Assembly: GCF_026212465.1 (NCBI RefSeq)
Contig: NC_080047.1
Location: forward strand, 37,803,813 to 37,867,812
DNA length: 64,000 nt
Direction: 5' to 3'
Origin: Amaranthus tricolor
Lineage: Eukaryota > Streptophyta > Magnoliopsida > Caryophyllales > Amaranthaceae
In this document: piece after piece, positions 35,018-47,800 of the stretch
Layout: each line of letters opens with the position of its first letter
Position numbering within the stretch: position 1 is the first letter of the stretch
Translations under genes and position numbers: made by a program
The notes under the pieces: model-generated
The model's database searches: none
The model's input: only the letters and a program-made list of their open reading frames with translations
Told to the model about the DNA's origin: nothing

Positions 35018-35018
35018 T
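34927..35018. repeat. (ATT)n microsatellite
   Basis: About 90 bases of TTA/ATT repeat with one interruption at 34977, near the element-5' end of the solo LTR. Confidence 0.95.
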
Positions 35019-35227
35019 AATTAATTAATTATTAATTGTTCGGTTTAATTGTTAGACGAAAAGTCGTTACGCGATAAACTTGTTACGCGATAACACGCGC
35101 GTACCACTTAAATAATTAATTTAAGTTAAATAATTAAACAATCAAATAACTAATTAAATTAAATAATCAAATAATTAATTAAATTAAATAATTATATTTT
35201 TTTTCGATATTTTAACGGGGTGTTACA

Positions 35228-36714
35228 TTCTCCCTGAACTCCTGGTTTCTTATCCTATCCATCATAGCATTACCACACATCCACCTCAAAATACGCATTT
35301 CTGTTACTTCCATCCTCTGTTCGAAAACCTTCTTTACGGGCCAACAATCTGTCCCATAGAACAACGCCAACCTAATTGCAACGCGGTAAAATTTACCTTT
35401 TAATTTCCTCGGGAACTTTTTATCACAAAGCACCCCGGAATCTGCTTGCCACTTAAGCCAACCCGCTTTTATACGATTAGTAACGTCTCCATCAATCTCC
35501 CCATTACTCTGAATCACCGAACCCAAATATTTGAACTTGGACGTACATGCAACAAATTCTCCCCCTATGGTCACCTCTGGCTCCCCTATCGATTATCTCC
35601 CACTGAAATTGCATCTCAAGTATTCTGTCGTCGTACGACTTATGCGGAACCTGTTACCCTTCACTCTTCCAATTTACTATTAGCCTTCTCCTTTGTTTCT
35701 GCGACCAAGACTATATCATCGGCGAAAAGCATGCACCATGGTACAGTCTCCCAGATGGATTTCGAGATTTCCTCCACAATAACCGTAAAAATGAAAGGAC
35801 TTAGTGCTGATCCCTGATGTAGTCCCACTTTAATTGGAAAAGACTCTGTCATACCCACCGATGTATGTACGTTAGTCGACACTTTGTCATACATGTCCTG
35901 TATTACTTCTTGTATCTTCGTGAAACACCTCTATTCTTGAGGCTATCCCAAAGGATGCTTCATGGTATGCTACCGTACGCTTTCTCCAGGTCAATGAACA
36001 CCAGATGCAAATCCTTTTTTCGCTCCTTATACTTTTTCATTAGTCTCCTCAAAAGATGAATTGCCTTGGTGGTTGATCTTCCCGGCATGAATCTGAATTG
36101 GTTCTCTCTAATTACTGTATCTCGTTTAATTCTTTTCTCAATCACTCTTTCCCACAGTTTCATAGTGCGGCTTAGAGGTTTGATCCCTCAAAAGATACAA
36201 ATACCTCAATCTGAATGTTATCAGGTCCAACTGCCTTTGATCCCCCATATTTTTGAGAGCTTCTCCTACTTATGTCGTGGTAATATCAATAATCGACTCA
36301 TGATCTTGTGTTCTTTGGATGTCCGAAGTTTTTCGAATTCCTCCTTTGGACCCCTAGTCTCATTGAGCAGTTGGGAAAAATATTGATGTCCTCTTGTCTA
36401 AGGAGTACTCGTCCACCTTCATCCTTAATGAACTTCACTGTCCCTAAGTCCTTCTACCTAGATCTTGCTTTTGCCAACTTAAAAATATACTTCTACCCTT
36501 CTTTGGTATCAAGTTTTTGATAAAAGGCTTCAAACGCACGATCTTTTGCCTCCACTATTGCTTTCTTTGCCGCCCGTTTTGCTTCTTTATACCTCTCTTT
36601 CTTATGTGTCCTATCCTCTTCCTCCGTGCAAGCCATGAGCTCCTTGAATATCCTATTTTTGTCCTTTATCTTCTTTTGCACTTCTTCGTTCCACCACCAC
36701 GACTCTTTGTACAC
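35228..36714 (-). pseudogene. LINE reverse transcriptase (RTE clade)
   Basis: Going down the - strand: a Lys/Glu-rich helical block from 36714 (WWWNEEVQKKIKDKNR); RT motifs ENQFRFMPGRSTTKAIHLLRR and VFIDLEKAYG (35960-36163); GLHQGSALSPFIF and the catalytic FADDIVLV (35661-35894); and the thumb-like FKYLGSVIQ ... LRWMCG ... [12 protein letters not shown] (35228-35574). The catalytic Asp residues are present, but at least three frame changes or stops separate the blocks. The combination MPGRST / FIDLEKAY / RWMCGH-like is that of plant RTE LINEs. Confidence 0.9.
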
Positions 36715-36887
36715 CTTTGGGTTCCCGTCGACACCCCTAAAGTCTTATTTGCCACCTTTTTAATGGTTTCCGCCATGGTCGCCCAAATTTGATTTGCATC
36801 ATCTGCTATACTTGGGTAGCCTGCTTGATCTTGCTTGACAAGGTTGCGACCATATTCTGTTTAAGTCTATCTCACATTTGATTTGCA

Positions 36888-36904
36888 TTGTCTCATAGAA
36901 TGTT
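36888..36904. repeat. LINE target site duplication, 5' side
   Basis: TTGTCTCATAGAATGTT, identical to 31647-31663, directly beside the truncated 5' end. Confidence 0.92.
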
Positions 36905-37679
36905 AATCTTTCTTATTTTCACAATGTCCAATATTTCAATCGTAGTTGGTATCCTTGATTTTTCATTAACCTCCTATATTTAAAATCTATATGCGCTTAG
37001 TCTTGTGATACCACACTCGGGTAGCCTTTGTATACTTCCCACTAGGCCACTACACTAGGCCTAGAAAGTTTTATGTGTTACTTAATAGGGGACGTCCACA
37101 ATATCCGTTGTCACAAATCTACCAATCACTCTTTCTTTATTCGAACTTGGGATCGACAACGAAGATAAAATATTAGTTGGAGACAAGGTCGACTTTGTAG
37201 CATGAGCCACATGAGCTATAGCTCAAGGCCCATTATTTTAAGGGTCTAAATTTATTTAATGTATACACTTTTTTAATTATTTATTATTATTTTCTTAAAA
37301 CACCAACATGTGTTAGTCATTGTATAACTCATGTCAAAAATTTTCATAAATAATAGCTAATCATTACTTTGTTAATGACTACATAGTAGCATTTTTCAAT
37401 TATTATTTTTGGGTTAATAGTTACTTAGTATTCTTTGGTATTTTCTTTTCCAGAGAAAATAATTATATCTAATTAGCCAAGTACATATTTTGTTAATTTA
37501 TTGTATTTTATTGGTTAATTGTGTTAAATAAGCAAAGTATTATCTTATTTAATTGGGAAAAAAAAAATAATACTCTCTCAATGAATTCTTTATAAAATGA
37601 AAAATGCATGTTTATATATAAATTTTTGCTCACGTCCCTTAGAAATTTGAGACGATCATGGTTGGTGACAATTTCTTCA
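36905..37679. other. AT-rich spacer
   Basis: No gene or complete element recognised. Confidence 0.5.
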
Positions 37680-37920
37680 AAAAATACTCTGCTATTCAAC
37701 ATGTTTTTCCATCACTTTTGGACTCTATTAATCATTTATTTTTAATATACTTTTATTCTTAGTCTATAAGTTAAAATATAGCCAGATGAATCTTGTTTTG
37801 ATTCATTTTAATGTAAATTTTATAAATATTAACTTTTAATAAATTATAATTATGTATAATTAGATATATTTTAAATTGAAAATACATTAACTAGAGTCTT
37901 AAAAAGCAAATAAAATACAT
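37680..37920. mobile_element. Decayed Stowaway-like MITE
   Basis: Interior words (AATCTTGTTTTGATTCATTT, TATAAATATTAACTTTTAAT and ATTAGATATATTTTAAATTG) match the Stowaway-like copy at 30890-31145. The ends are poorly preserved. Confidence 0.5.
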
Positions 37921-38185
37921 GCTTCCTTTGTTCTTATTTACTTGCACCGAAATATTTTTTGCGCATTTTAATGCATTTGTTGAATTGTTTTATAACTTGA
38001 GTATAAATGACTCAAAATTTTAAAAATTTGATATTATGAAAATACGCAGAAAAGATGGATAAAAAAAATCTCACATGGCTATATTTTTTCTCGTATGATA
38101 GCCGCAATACGCAAAATACTTCAAATAACAAATAATACAAAAGTTAGTTTTATTTCTAAGTAAAAAAGAACATAGGAAATATAAT
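37921..38185. mobile_element. Second-family MITE with TCTCACATGGCTATATTTT core
   Basis: Left part CTTCCTTTGTTCTTATTTAC; the core contains AAAAATTTGATATTATGAAA and AATCTCACATGGCTATATTT followed by a TAGCCGCAATACGCAAAATA-type block. Related copies are at 38209-38450, 43915-44160, 50160-50415 and 53563-53795. Confidence 0.6.
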
Positions 38186-38208
38186 GAGTAAAGAGACTAT
38201 TAGTCAAG

Positions 38209-38450
38209 TACTTCCTCCGTTCCATTATATTTGTTACAATTGACTTTGAACGCAATTTAATGTGTTTTTTTTATTATTTGTATATTAAACTATACACATC
38301 TAAAAATTATAAAAAGTTAATATTTTGAAAGTAATTAAATAATTCAAATAAAATCTCACTTAACTATATTTTTTTTATATATATTAGCCGAAATATATAA
38401 AATAAATTTAAATAATAAATAATATCAAAAATTATTATGCAGCGAGTATT
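38209..38450. mobile_element. Second-family MITE, another copy
   Basis: Starts ACTTCCTCCGTTCCATTATA and has ATCTCACTTAACTATATTTT and TAGCCGAAATATATAAAATA in the core, matching the copy at 37921-38185. Confidence 0.6.
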
Positions 38451-38639
38451 TGAACGCACGAGTACGAATTGAAGCGTTAGGCCACTAGTTGAAGACAATT
38501 TCTTCTAAAAAAAATAAGTTAAGAGACAAAATTAAGATACGAGGAATAAGATAAAACCCAAAAAAAATTAAACAAAGTGGAATAATAATCCAAATATTTA
38601 TTCAACAATAAATCATCACACTGACACGTTCCCCTCACT

Positions 38640-38825
38640 CTTCATCTACCCTATAAAATCCCCCGCACCCTTCTCTGTACCTGCCAAACACCTCTTTCCA
38701 TCTCACACACAAAATACACACCAAGTACTCCACTCCTACCAGTACAATCTCCACTTGAGGGCCCCACCTAACAATTCTAAAAAAAAATAATAATAAAAAA
38801 ATTCATAGATCAGGTAACCACCTCC
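38640..38825 (+). promoter_or_regulatory. Core promoter and leader of the VAN3-binding-protein gene
   Basis: A TATA box (TATAAAA, 38652-38658) is followed by a C/T- and CACA-rich leader and then the ATG at 38826. I see no ATG between the TATA box and 38826. The spacing allows a transcription start near 38685 and a leader of about 140 bases. Confidence 0.65.
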
Positions 38826-41800
38826 ATGGACAGAGGAGTAGCCGTCGGTGAACCATGGCGACCCGACCCGACAGTGAGATCCGATTTGTTTAAACCTCCT
38901 GAAACTCCGAAAGAGCCCATGGAGTTTCTCTCACGGTCTTGGAGTGTGTCAGCTCTAGAAGTTTCTAAAGCGCTTACTCCTTCTAAACTGATTTTTCCTA
39001 AGGGTATGATTGGCGTCGGGGGTAGTGGTAGTGGTGGTGGTGATGGGCCCATTTTAGAAGATGTTGCGGAGGAAGTGGCGGCGGTTGTAAGCGGAAATCC
39101 GTTCTCATTCGCTTCTTCTGAAACTTCTCAGCTTATTATGGAGCGTATTATGTCACAATCTGTAAGATGTTTTTGTTTTTGTTGTAAGGTTGTTTTCTTC
39201 AGGTGTTTCGGGTTTCAATTGCAGAAATGAACTGGGGTTTTGATCAATTTAGGAAATTATTCATGGGTTTTGTAGTATTGTAGAATTGGGCAAATGGGTT
39301 CTTTTCAAAAAGAATAAACCAAATATTTTTTCATAAAACAAGCCAAAATTTTTAATGCTAAACTTTTTCCCATTTGTTTTTTTATTCTTAATTTATAATT
39401 TAAAATAAAGTGAGAATTATTAATATTAACTCTTTATTATATTTAGTTATATTCTGTTAGAATTATCAGGACATCATTGTATATGTTGGCATACATGCTC
39501 AAATGAAATGAGATTAAGCTCACTTTTTTTTTTGGTTGTTTAATTGTAATTTTTCCATTCATATCACCTATTTATTTTCATTTTAATATTTTAATAATAA
39601 TTATAATTTTTATGTATTTTTCATATTTCTTATAATCTTCACTCGTTAACTTTATAAAATCATTTTTTAATTAGTTGTTGTTTTTATATTTTTTTTCCAT
39701 TAATTTTTTTTAATATTTGTGGTTCTTATTTTTCTTCTTTTAAATTTATTATTTAATAAAATAATATTTCACCATTTAAAAGATTTTATTTTTTAAATTT
39801 CGGTTAACATTATTTATGGGAATTTCATCAGGAAAATAGGGAGTAGTCATTTTACAGTATTTAGCTTATTTTAAAGAAATTAGATTGTTGAATGTTAAAC
39901 CGTCTAATTCTAGTTTTAGTTTAATTATTTATTTATAAGCCTTTATATTTCAAATAAATGGGGTTTGAATGAGAAAAATATAATGTTTTTTTTATTTACA
40001 ATTTATAGTAATTTTTTTAAAAATTTTAAAATGATTATTTTATAATCTTAAAATAATTAATTAGAAAAATTACTTATTATTTATAAGCCTTGTTTTGGGT
40101 TTAAGCTTGAAGTTGAAGCTGTGGTGTTGTAGTTTTTATGAAAGATTTGATTCTACCAACTCAACTCTCTAGAAGGAATATTATAATTTACTTTTTGTCT
40201 TTATCCAAGTAGTACTTGCGTTTTAAGCTTAATCTTATACTCCTGATAAAGTGGGAATGTATTGGATTACAGGATTAGTCTGTCCAAATCTAATTACTGT
40301 TTTTTTATTTGTCAAATATAATAATATTTTCTATTTCTACATTTTTTTCATTAATACAATTTGATATTACCATTCATCGATCTATTTGAAATAATATAAT
40401 AATATATTAATGTGGGATTTTATATATGGAGTACTTTTTAATTAAAAATTAAAAACTTGTAATTAAAATTATTCAAACTTTTAAGTTTGCATTGAAATCT
40501 GTTGAAAAAAGTAAATGGCAAGAATAAATAAAAATGAAAAAATACTAATTTCACAAAATATTGTGAAAGATGCGCATTAAGTATTTTGTTTTTAGATGTC
40601 TCTTTGAAAGTCGGTCTATTATAACAATAATTCTACTATTTTTTACTTTTTTAATTTTAATGTAATAACTACACTTCAAAAATTTTAATATTTGTAAGAG
40701 TAGATCATGATAATAGTTTTTGTGCATAACACAGCAAGAGGTATCTCCGCGCACATCTGGTCGGCTTTCGCATAGTAGTGGCCCACTCAATGGCTCCTTA
40801 ACCGATAGTCCTCCGGTGTCTCCCTCCGAAATGGACGATGTCAAGGTATTTTTTTTTCTCCTTATTTTAATTTATTAGAATTAATTGTGTGTTTTCATGA
40901 ATTTTGTTGCATTTTTATTGTTAATTTATTTAAATGTTGTGTTTGTGTTTTATATATCCCTTACAAATCACCACATGATGGCAAGTTGGGCCGAACATGC
41001 ATTTTAAATAACAATTTAATATTTTTGTTATATAAAATAGAATAATTAATGAATTATCGTCTATTAAGTTTGATACTTTTGCGAATTACAACCTTAATGT
41101 TTATTTTTTTTGCAAATTACAACCACCAAAGTAATAAAGTCTGACATTTAGGCAAAATCATAGAATTCTGGCCATTTTAGTATACGAAATTTTAGATTAA
41201 GTGGTTAGAATTCTTTAATTTGGTTTGAACAATATAGACTTCAATACTTTGGTAGCGTAATTGGCAAAAAATAAACATTAAACTGTAATTCGCAAAAGTT
41301 TTAAATTTTAAGACAATAATTTATAAATTATTCTATAAAATAAAAGGAAAAATTACCTTAAATAATACAATCTTTTACTGATTTTCCTACAATGATACGA
41401 ATTTTTTATTAACCTTGAATTATACGACCTTTAAGGTAAGTTTTCCGCTAATATCCATTTTAACTTATTACCAATATTACCGATCAATTGTATCCAAAAA
41501 AATAAATTAGATTTAAATTAAAAAAATCTCACCCCTCCCCTTCTCTCATGTGCACCACCCATCTCAACACCCTTGCACAACCCTACCTATCCTCCCACTA
41601 CCAGCCCACCATTTCCGGCTACCCACCACAACCCACATCCAGATCCCACCAGACACCACCACTCTTTCAACAATACACCTACAATTAAATGGAAAGAACG
41701 CAATTCATATAACAAACTGGATCAAAAACCTAAACAAAAATAAAACAATTTTAATCATACCCAACAACCCAAATCAAGAAAAAGCATTGAAATTTCCACA

Positions 41801-44800
41801 AAGCAAAATGAACCCACTTCAGAAAAGCTAGAAAAATCAAATGGGTAATCAAAGTTCAGACCTTTTATCCATGGCAACTCATAATTTTCGATGTAAGCAT
41901 TCTAAGTAACTTCAGTAGATTGTGGGTCATGGGTAAGAGTAAAAGTTGCAGATGAAGCGGTAACATAGAGATATTTAATGGGTCTATGGCTAGAAAAACT
42001 CCCACCAATTTTGACATCCCTAGAAGAGAAATTAAGTGAAAATGGTGAAAAATTTCACTTGATTTAAATTTGGAAATGGGTTTTCTAAAAGGTTGATGAA
42101 AGAGTGGTTCTAGAGTAAAGGAGGACATAATTTTCAGTGATCAAGGAGAATGGCACAGAAAAGATGAAAGGAGGACATAATTTCCAAATTTCACCCAATA
42201 AAAAATGAAAAAAATACATAATTTTTAGTGATCAAGGAGAATTGCATTTTTAATTGTTTGTATTTTCTTTTTTGCAAGTTGATCTACTATTGTAGGTTTC
42301 CAATGGGTTAAGAATGTTGGAGGGAAATGCGTATTAAAGTTAGCATTATTTAGGGTTAATCAAAAGTTCGTATTATTATATGAAAATTAGTGAAAGGTTG
42401 TATTATTGATGAAGCGGATTATGGCCCAGGCAATTTTGAGCTTACATGCTCCGATTAAGATATTAAGTTTTTAATACTCTAATTTTTTATAATATAAATA
42501 ATAACAAAAATACACTTGTGAAAATTATTGGAGTATGAGTTGATATGAGCGTGAAAAAGGGTAGGGAGGGTTCTAAAAAGTAAACAGAAGAGCGCAGAGG
42601 TTGTGTCTAGTGGTCTGTCCGGGGTTATAAGCACGAAGACTGAACCGATAAGAGGAGGACGATTCTTTGTGATCTTTGCCCTTTCTTTTTTTTTTTTTTT
42701 TTGCCTTTTTCTTTCTTAGGACTATATCCCATCTTAAAATAATTAAAATTTTTCCGGGAGTGAAAATTATTATACTCTCCAATTCATACTACTTTTCTTT
42801 TTATGAGTTTTTAAATATTTTTATTTTGGTTTTTATTTTTTGGTGATATTTGTATTTTAAGAAATGTCCCTTTTATTTATCTTAATTAATTCTTATCTAT
42901 ATATATTTTCTACATTTTATTTTATCTACACAGTTTAATTATTCTATTTGTTGGATTTTTTAATGTATAATCAAGTGAATTTTATTTAACTCATTTTAAT
43001 ATTAGTTTTATTAATATTTGCTTTTAATATTTTTTTATTATGCACATATTTAGTATTGAATATGTGTAACAACAAATGAACTAAAAGTAAAATAAGACAA
43101 TAACAATAAATAAGAGAGGGTATGATAAGAATTTTTTTTGTTGTCTCATTATATTTGCCACATAAGTATTTGATTGAAAAACAAAAAAGAAAACAATAAA
43201 TATTGTTGAGTAGTAGGAGAAAAAATTTGTGAATAAAATTAAATTGAATGTTAAATGTGTGGATGTGATAAAGAAATATTTAAATTGTATGAATTATAGT
43301 GAAAGATAGTTAAAAAGTATGAATGTGATTAAAAGTAATTAATGTATTTATTTCAAATATATAAATAATATAAAATGAGAGGAACAACTCAACATGAATC
43401 ATAATACAAAACGAGAGAGATTTTTAAAGAGTATAAATTATGCATATAATCTTGTAAGAGAAGATTTCTTTGAGAGACAATCTCTAATTGGATCAGTCTA
43501 TAAAAATTAATATAAAATAAAAATAGGTATTAACTTTAGTGAGTTGGGCTTGACAAATGTCTACGGAAAAAAAATGGATTAAAAAAGTGAAATATATTTT
43601 GGTTTTATAGTGGTTGTAAAAGAAAAAGTGGGTTTGTGTTGCACCCTTCCTACAAACTTAATGATTTGTTGGTTTCAAAACTGTAATAATCAAGGTAAAC
43701 CGTCAGTTTTCTTTTTTACTTTTGTAAATTTTCCCATTTGCTCTGCAAAAAGTGAAGTATTATTCATGACATTAATGAACATAGGAAACGCAAATAGTTT
43801 CAACTTTCACCGTTGAAGTAATTTCTTTTTGGTACTTCATCAAACTTATGTTATAGCCTTTTTTATTGAAAAATATTTAATTGATTTGATGGGTAAATAA
43901 TTTAGTACTAATAGTCAATTGACAAATTAAATTTTACTTTTGTATTCAAATATTTTTTTACGCTTTTTTCAATCGTTTATATTTTGAGTTATATACACTA
44001 AAAATTATAAAAATTTGATATTATAAAACTATGCGTCGACACGAATTAAACAAGATTTCACGTGATTATGTTTTTTTTTCCGTATACTAGCCGCAATATG
44101 CAAAATAAGAAATTGTTGAAATGGGCTTAGGTGGGACTAAGAAAATGGAGGAAGTATTTCATCTGTGAGTTAGATTTCACTATTTTTTGATATCTATTAG
44201 TAATGAGTAATTTATCCGTTGTGTAGATATAAGTAAACTTTTTTATTTGTTCACTCCGGGGGAAAATTAGTACTTCACTTTATGAATTGGTATCAACAAT
44301 GAACAATGTATTCGGAATCTTTATTAAGATTAAATTGTGGATAAGTGGGATTGGGAATAATTACTCCTAATTATCTTTTAATTGTAAATAAAAGAGACTG
44401 AGATTGTGGATAAAAATAAAGAAATTGTAGTGTGGATAAAAATATGCATATTAGATTAGGAAATAAATAAATTGGTGGATTTAATCAAACAAAAAATATA
44501 GTAATATAAGCACAATAGTCAGTATCAGTTTAAGTAATCTTTAGAGGTTATAACTTATATATTTAGCCCAAAATTAGAATCAATGTTTTAGACTATTAAA
44601 TATCTAATAATTATGAATGTTTTAACTTTACTTAGTCTCAATAGTAAAATAGAAGTATAAAGTATTTGTTGTTGATGGGTAAGATTTTACTATTTATTAA
44701 TGTCCACTTCCTCCGTTTTAATTAGTTACATTAGAAAAATTGACACTATTTATTCATCACTCTTAATTTGTAATTAGTTTTTAATTTATAAGTTAAAATA

Positions 44801-47800
44801 TAATCAAGTGAGATTTTGTTTGATTCGTCTCATTGCAAAGATTATTAATATCAAATTTTATAATTTTTTATAATACATAATTAGAGATATTAAAGATTGA
44901 ATTAGTACATTAAACTGTATAAAAAAGCAAACGTTGCTAAATATTGAGATATATTAGATAAATTATTTAAAGATATAAATAGGAAAAAAGCAAAGTCACC
45001 ATCGGATGAAACAACCAAAAACAAAGAAGAAAGACGTAGGACATTGGGCATTAAATTCCATTGGGGTATGTGATAAGCGTGTTTTTGAGTGATTTCAATT
45101 TCAATTTCAATACTGAAAATCTCACATTTATATTTGTAATAAATTGAAAAGAATGTTGTGACCACTTTTTTTTATTTTATTTTTATTTTTAATTTTCTTT
45201 TTTTTTTTTGATGATTATTATTATGATGACCTCGAGACATGCATTATTGAGATGACAATCCACTTGGCATACCCATTTATTAGACTTATTGTTTAGTTGA
45301 TGACTTGATGCAATGAAACACAAACACTAACACTGTACACATCCCTGATTTTTAGAGTTTCTGTGCTAAACCTCATTCAAAGCTGGGAGTGGGACCCTTA
45401 GCTAAAACCTTACACTGAATACTCCTTAACCCATTTTTTTTTATTTTAGGAAAAACTTGTACTAAATCTCCTTTTATAATACTTTATTTGTTCCACGATG
45501 CTCAGCAACATTTGAATAGTAACACTATTCATTTTAAATCTTGTTTCCCGCTCATGTATAAGAAATAATATAAACATGTTAGATTTTATTTTATCCTTCT
45601 TAAAACATATTTTTTTAATATATTATTTTTCTTTTTTCGATTAGTCAAAATAAAGGTTTTTTAATATCATTGAATTACATGCAAAAAGAAATAATGTAAC
45701 AAGTATTGGATTAACAAAAGTAATTTTTTTTCGATAGATCATTCTTAATATAATCGTTTATTTACTATTGATTTTTTTATAAATAAATGAAATTAATATT
45801 ATATTTCCTCCGTTTTGTTTTGAAGTCATATATTTCGGTATCATGGCTCATTCATGATTTAAATTGAAAAAAATTTATGAATGAAATCTTTGAAAATACT
45901 CGTTATAGAAATGTGGACTATTAATAGTAACTTAAGGAAGTATGTGCGGTGTTAATTTGAAATGAAAATGGTCATATAAGTTAAAAAATATGTATAAGGT
46001 GACTTGTTTTTTGAAACAAATTATCATAATTCTCAATGAACATTTAATAAAAAACAAATGTTTGATCATGAAATTATATAAACTAATATTAATCATCCGA
46101 TTCGGGTTAAATGCAGTATGGTCGCCTAAACAACCACTCAAATTCACAGTATCGATCAATTATCAATCCTACAGCAGTAACCCATCCGGCTGCCACAGGG
46201 AAGACTGTTGGGAGATGGCTTAAAGACCGGAGAGAAAAAAAGAAGGAAGAAACGAGAGCTCATAATGCTCAGCTACACGCTGCAGTTTCTGTGGCAGGTG
46301 TCGCAGCAGCTATTGCTGCAATGGCAGCTGCAACTGCTGCAACGTCAGGTAGTCGTAAGGACCAAGAAGCTGCACGGACTGATATGGCTGTTGCGTCTGC
46401 CGCTACCCTTGTGGCTGCTCAATGTGTCGAGGCTGCTGAAGCCATGGGTGCCGACAGGGAGCATTTAGCTTCTGTTGTTAGCTCTGCGGTTAATGTTGGA
46501 TCGGCTGGTGATATCATGACGTTAACTGCTGCTGCTGCCACTGGTAATTATTTTTTTGCTTTGTATGTTCATGCATCAAGTGATTCTCTAATCTTCTCGC
46601 GAAACGCAAATCGGAAAAAACAAATTATGGTCGGTTTTGGGCTATGCAAATTTGAGCAAATCACGAATTCAAAAAGCGAATTTTATAACACCGATCGCAT
46701 CATTCGGGCAGTATTTTTCCTAAATTCAAGTAGTATGGTACCATTATTTTTATGAAATTTGGTAATGTTAACAACATTTTGCAGCGTTGCGTGGAGCTGC
46801 CACACTGAAAGCGAGGGCATTAAAGGATGTGTGGAATATTGCAGCCGTGATACCAGCCGAGAAAGGGATCACTGAAAGCAATGGCAGCAATGGTTCCAGT
46901 GGCAGTCACAGTGGTGAACTGTTGCCTGAGGAGAATTTCCTAGGGATCTGCAGCCGAGAGCTACTTGCTCGAGGCTCTGAGCTTTTGAAACGCACTCGGA
47001 AAGGTATATGCTGCTTGCTATTTCGTTAACTATTTTGTTGGCTTTAAATCTCACAACTTCACCAAATCTTAATCAGTTATACATTTTACTAAGTTCCCTT
47101 TTCTCATCCATAATACAGGCGATCTTCACTGGAAAATAGTGTCCGTTTACATCAATAGACTTAACCAGGTACGTTCTTTTATTAACAATGACTGTTAGAG
47201 TATGTAGCATATTATGAAGCTCAACCATCAGCTTATACTTTTGATTGAGTTGGTTCATTGACATGGCATCAAAGCCTCATTTAAAGTGGAATATTTAGCG
47301 TTATGTATGAGGAGGGCCTGTGCTGCATCCACACTTCTAGTACAAAGGCTCTCATATAAGGGAGCGTGTTAAAGTATATAACGTATCATAGGGTTTTAAC
47401 CATTAGCTGAATCTTTTGGTTGAGTTGGTTCCTCCATAATGATGACCTAGTCAAACAGACGCCTTAAAGTTCAAACCCGACATTTTATTTACAAATTGTT
47501 GCACTAGATTGTCTCTAATATCTTACAAGAAAATCCATAAGAAAAGTTAAGGATAGTGATTAGTTGATAATTCAGGATTTGATTAGGTACATCATGTATC
47601 TTGAGAATAATCTTTATCTTTATATAATCCACAAAAGCTTTTAAAGTAAAAAGTAAAAGCATATACAGTTGATCAAAGATGAATCCGCCATCATGACTAT
47701 CATAAAAAAAATTTGAAACATTCTTTATAAATCTGATTGCAGGTTATACTAAAGATGAAGAGTAGGCACGTTGCTGGGACCATCACTAAGAAGAAAAAGA

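Larger units (their letters stand above)
32207..35227 (-). mobile_element. Probable 3.0 kb solo LTR of a Ty3/gypsy-type element inserted in the LINE
   Basis: On the - strand it begins TGTAACACCCCG and ends CGGACTATTACA, so the ends are TGTAA...TTACA. The flanks are TTCTT (32202-32206) and TTCTC (35228-35232), a 4 of 5 match for a 5 bp duplication. It interrupts the LINE reading frame exactly between REN and KKLGVAP. No gag or pol reading is present in 3 kb, which supports a single LTR rather than a whole element. TGTAACACCCC starts are common in plant gypsy LTRs. The lineage cannot be named from this sequence. Confidence 0.72.
31664..36887 (-). mobile_element. RTE-type LINE, 5'-truncated, split by an LTR insertion
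   Basis: Read on the - strand, it has the end of the linker before RT, the RT domain and the C-terminal region, then a short tail of ATGATGATG-type repeats (31664-31681), as in RTE elements. A perfect 17 bp duplication TTGTCTCATAGAATGTT brackets it (31647-31663 and 36888-36904). The endonuclease half is absent, the usual result of incomplete reverse transcription. Without the inserted LTR (32207-35227) the element is about 2.2 kb. Stops and frameshifts show that it is dead. Confidence 0.9.

Noticed and set aside
36493..36714. Independent small basic-protein gene
   Set aside because: It is the Lys/Glu-rich segment just before RT in the truncated LINE and is enclosed by the LINE target duplication.
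41550..41831. 93-codon frame rich in His, Pro, Asn and Thr
   Set aside because: Inside a long-TIR element, low complexity, no domain.
42560..42720. Possible SINE (less AT-rich 120 bases followed by a T run)
   Set aside because: No convincing A-box/B-box pair in correct order and spacing and no flanking duplication could be read.
46208..46468. Gln/Leu-rich frame in the VAN3BP third exon
   Set aside because: Frame-shifted reading of the Ala-rich coding exon.
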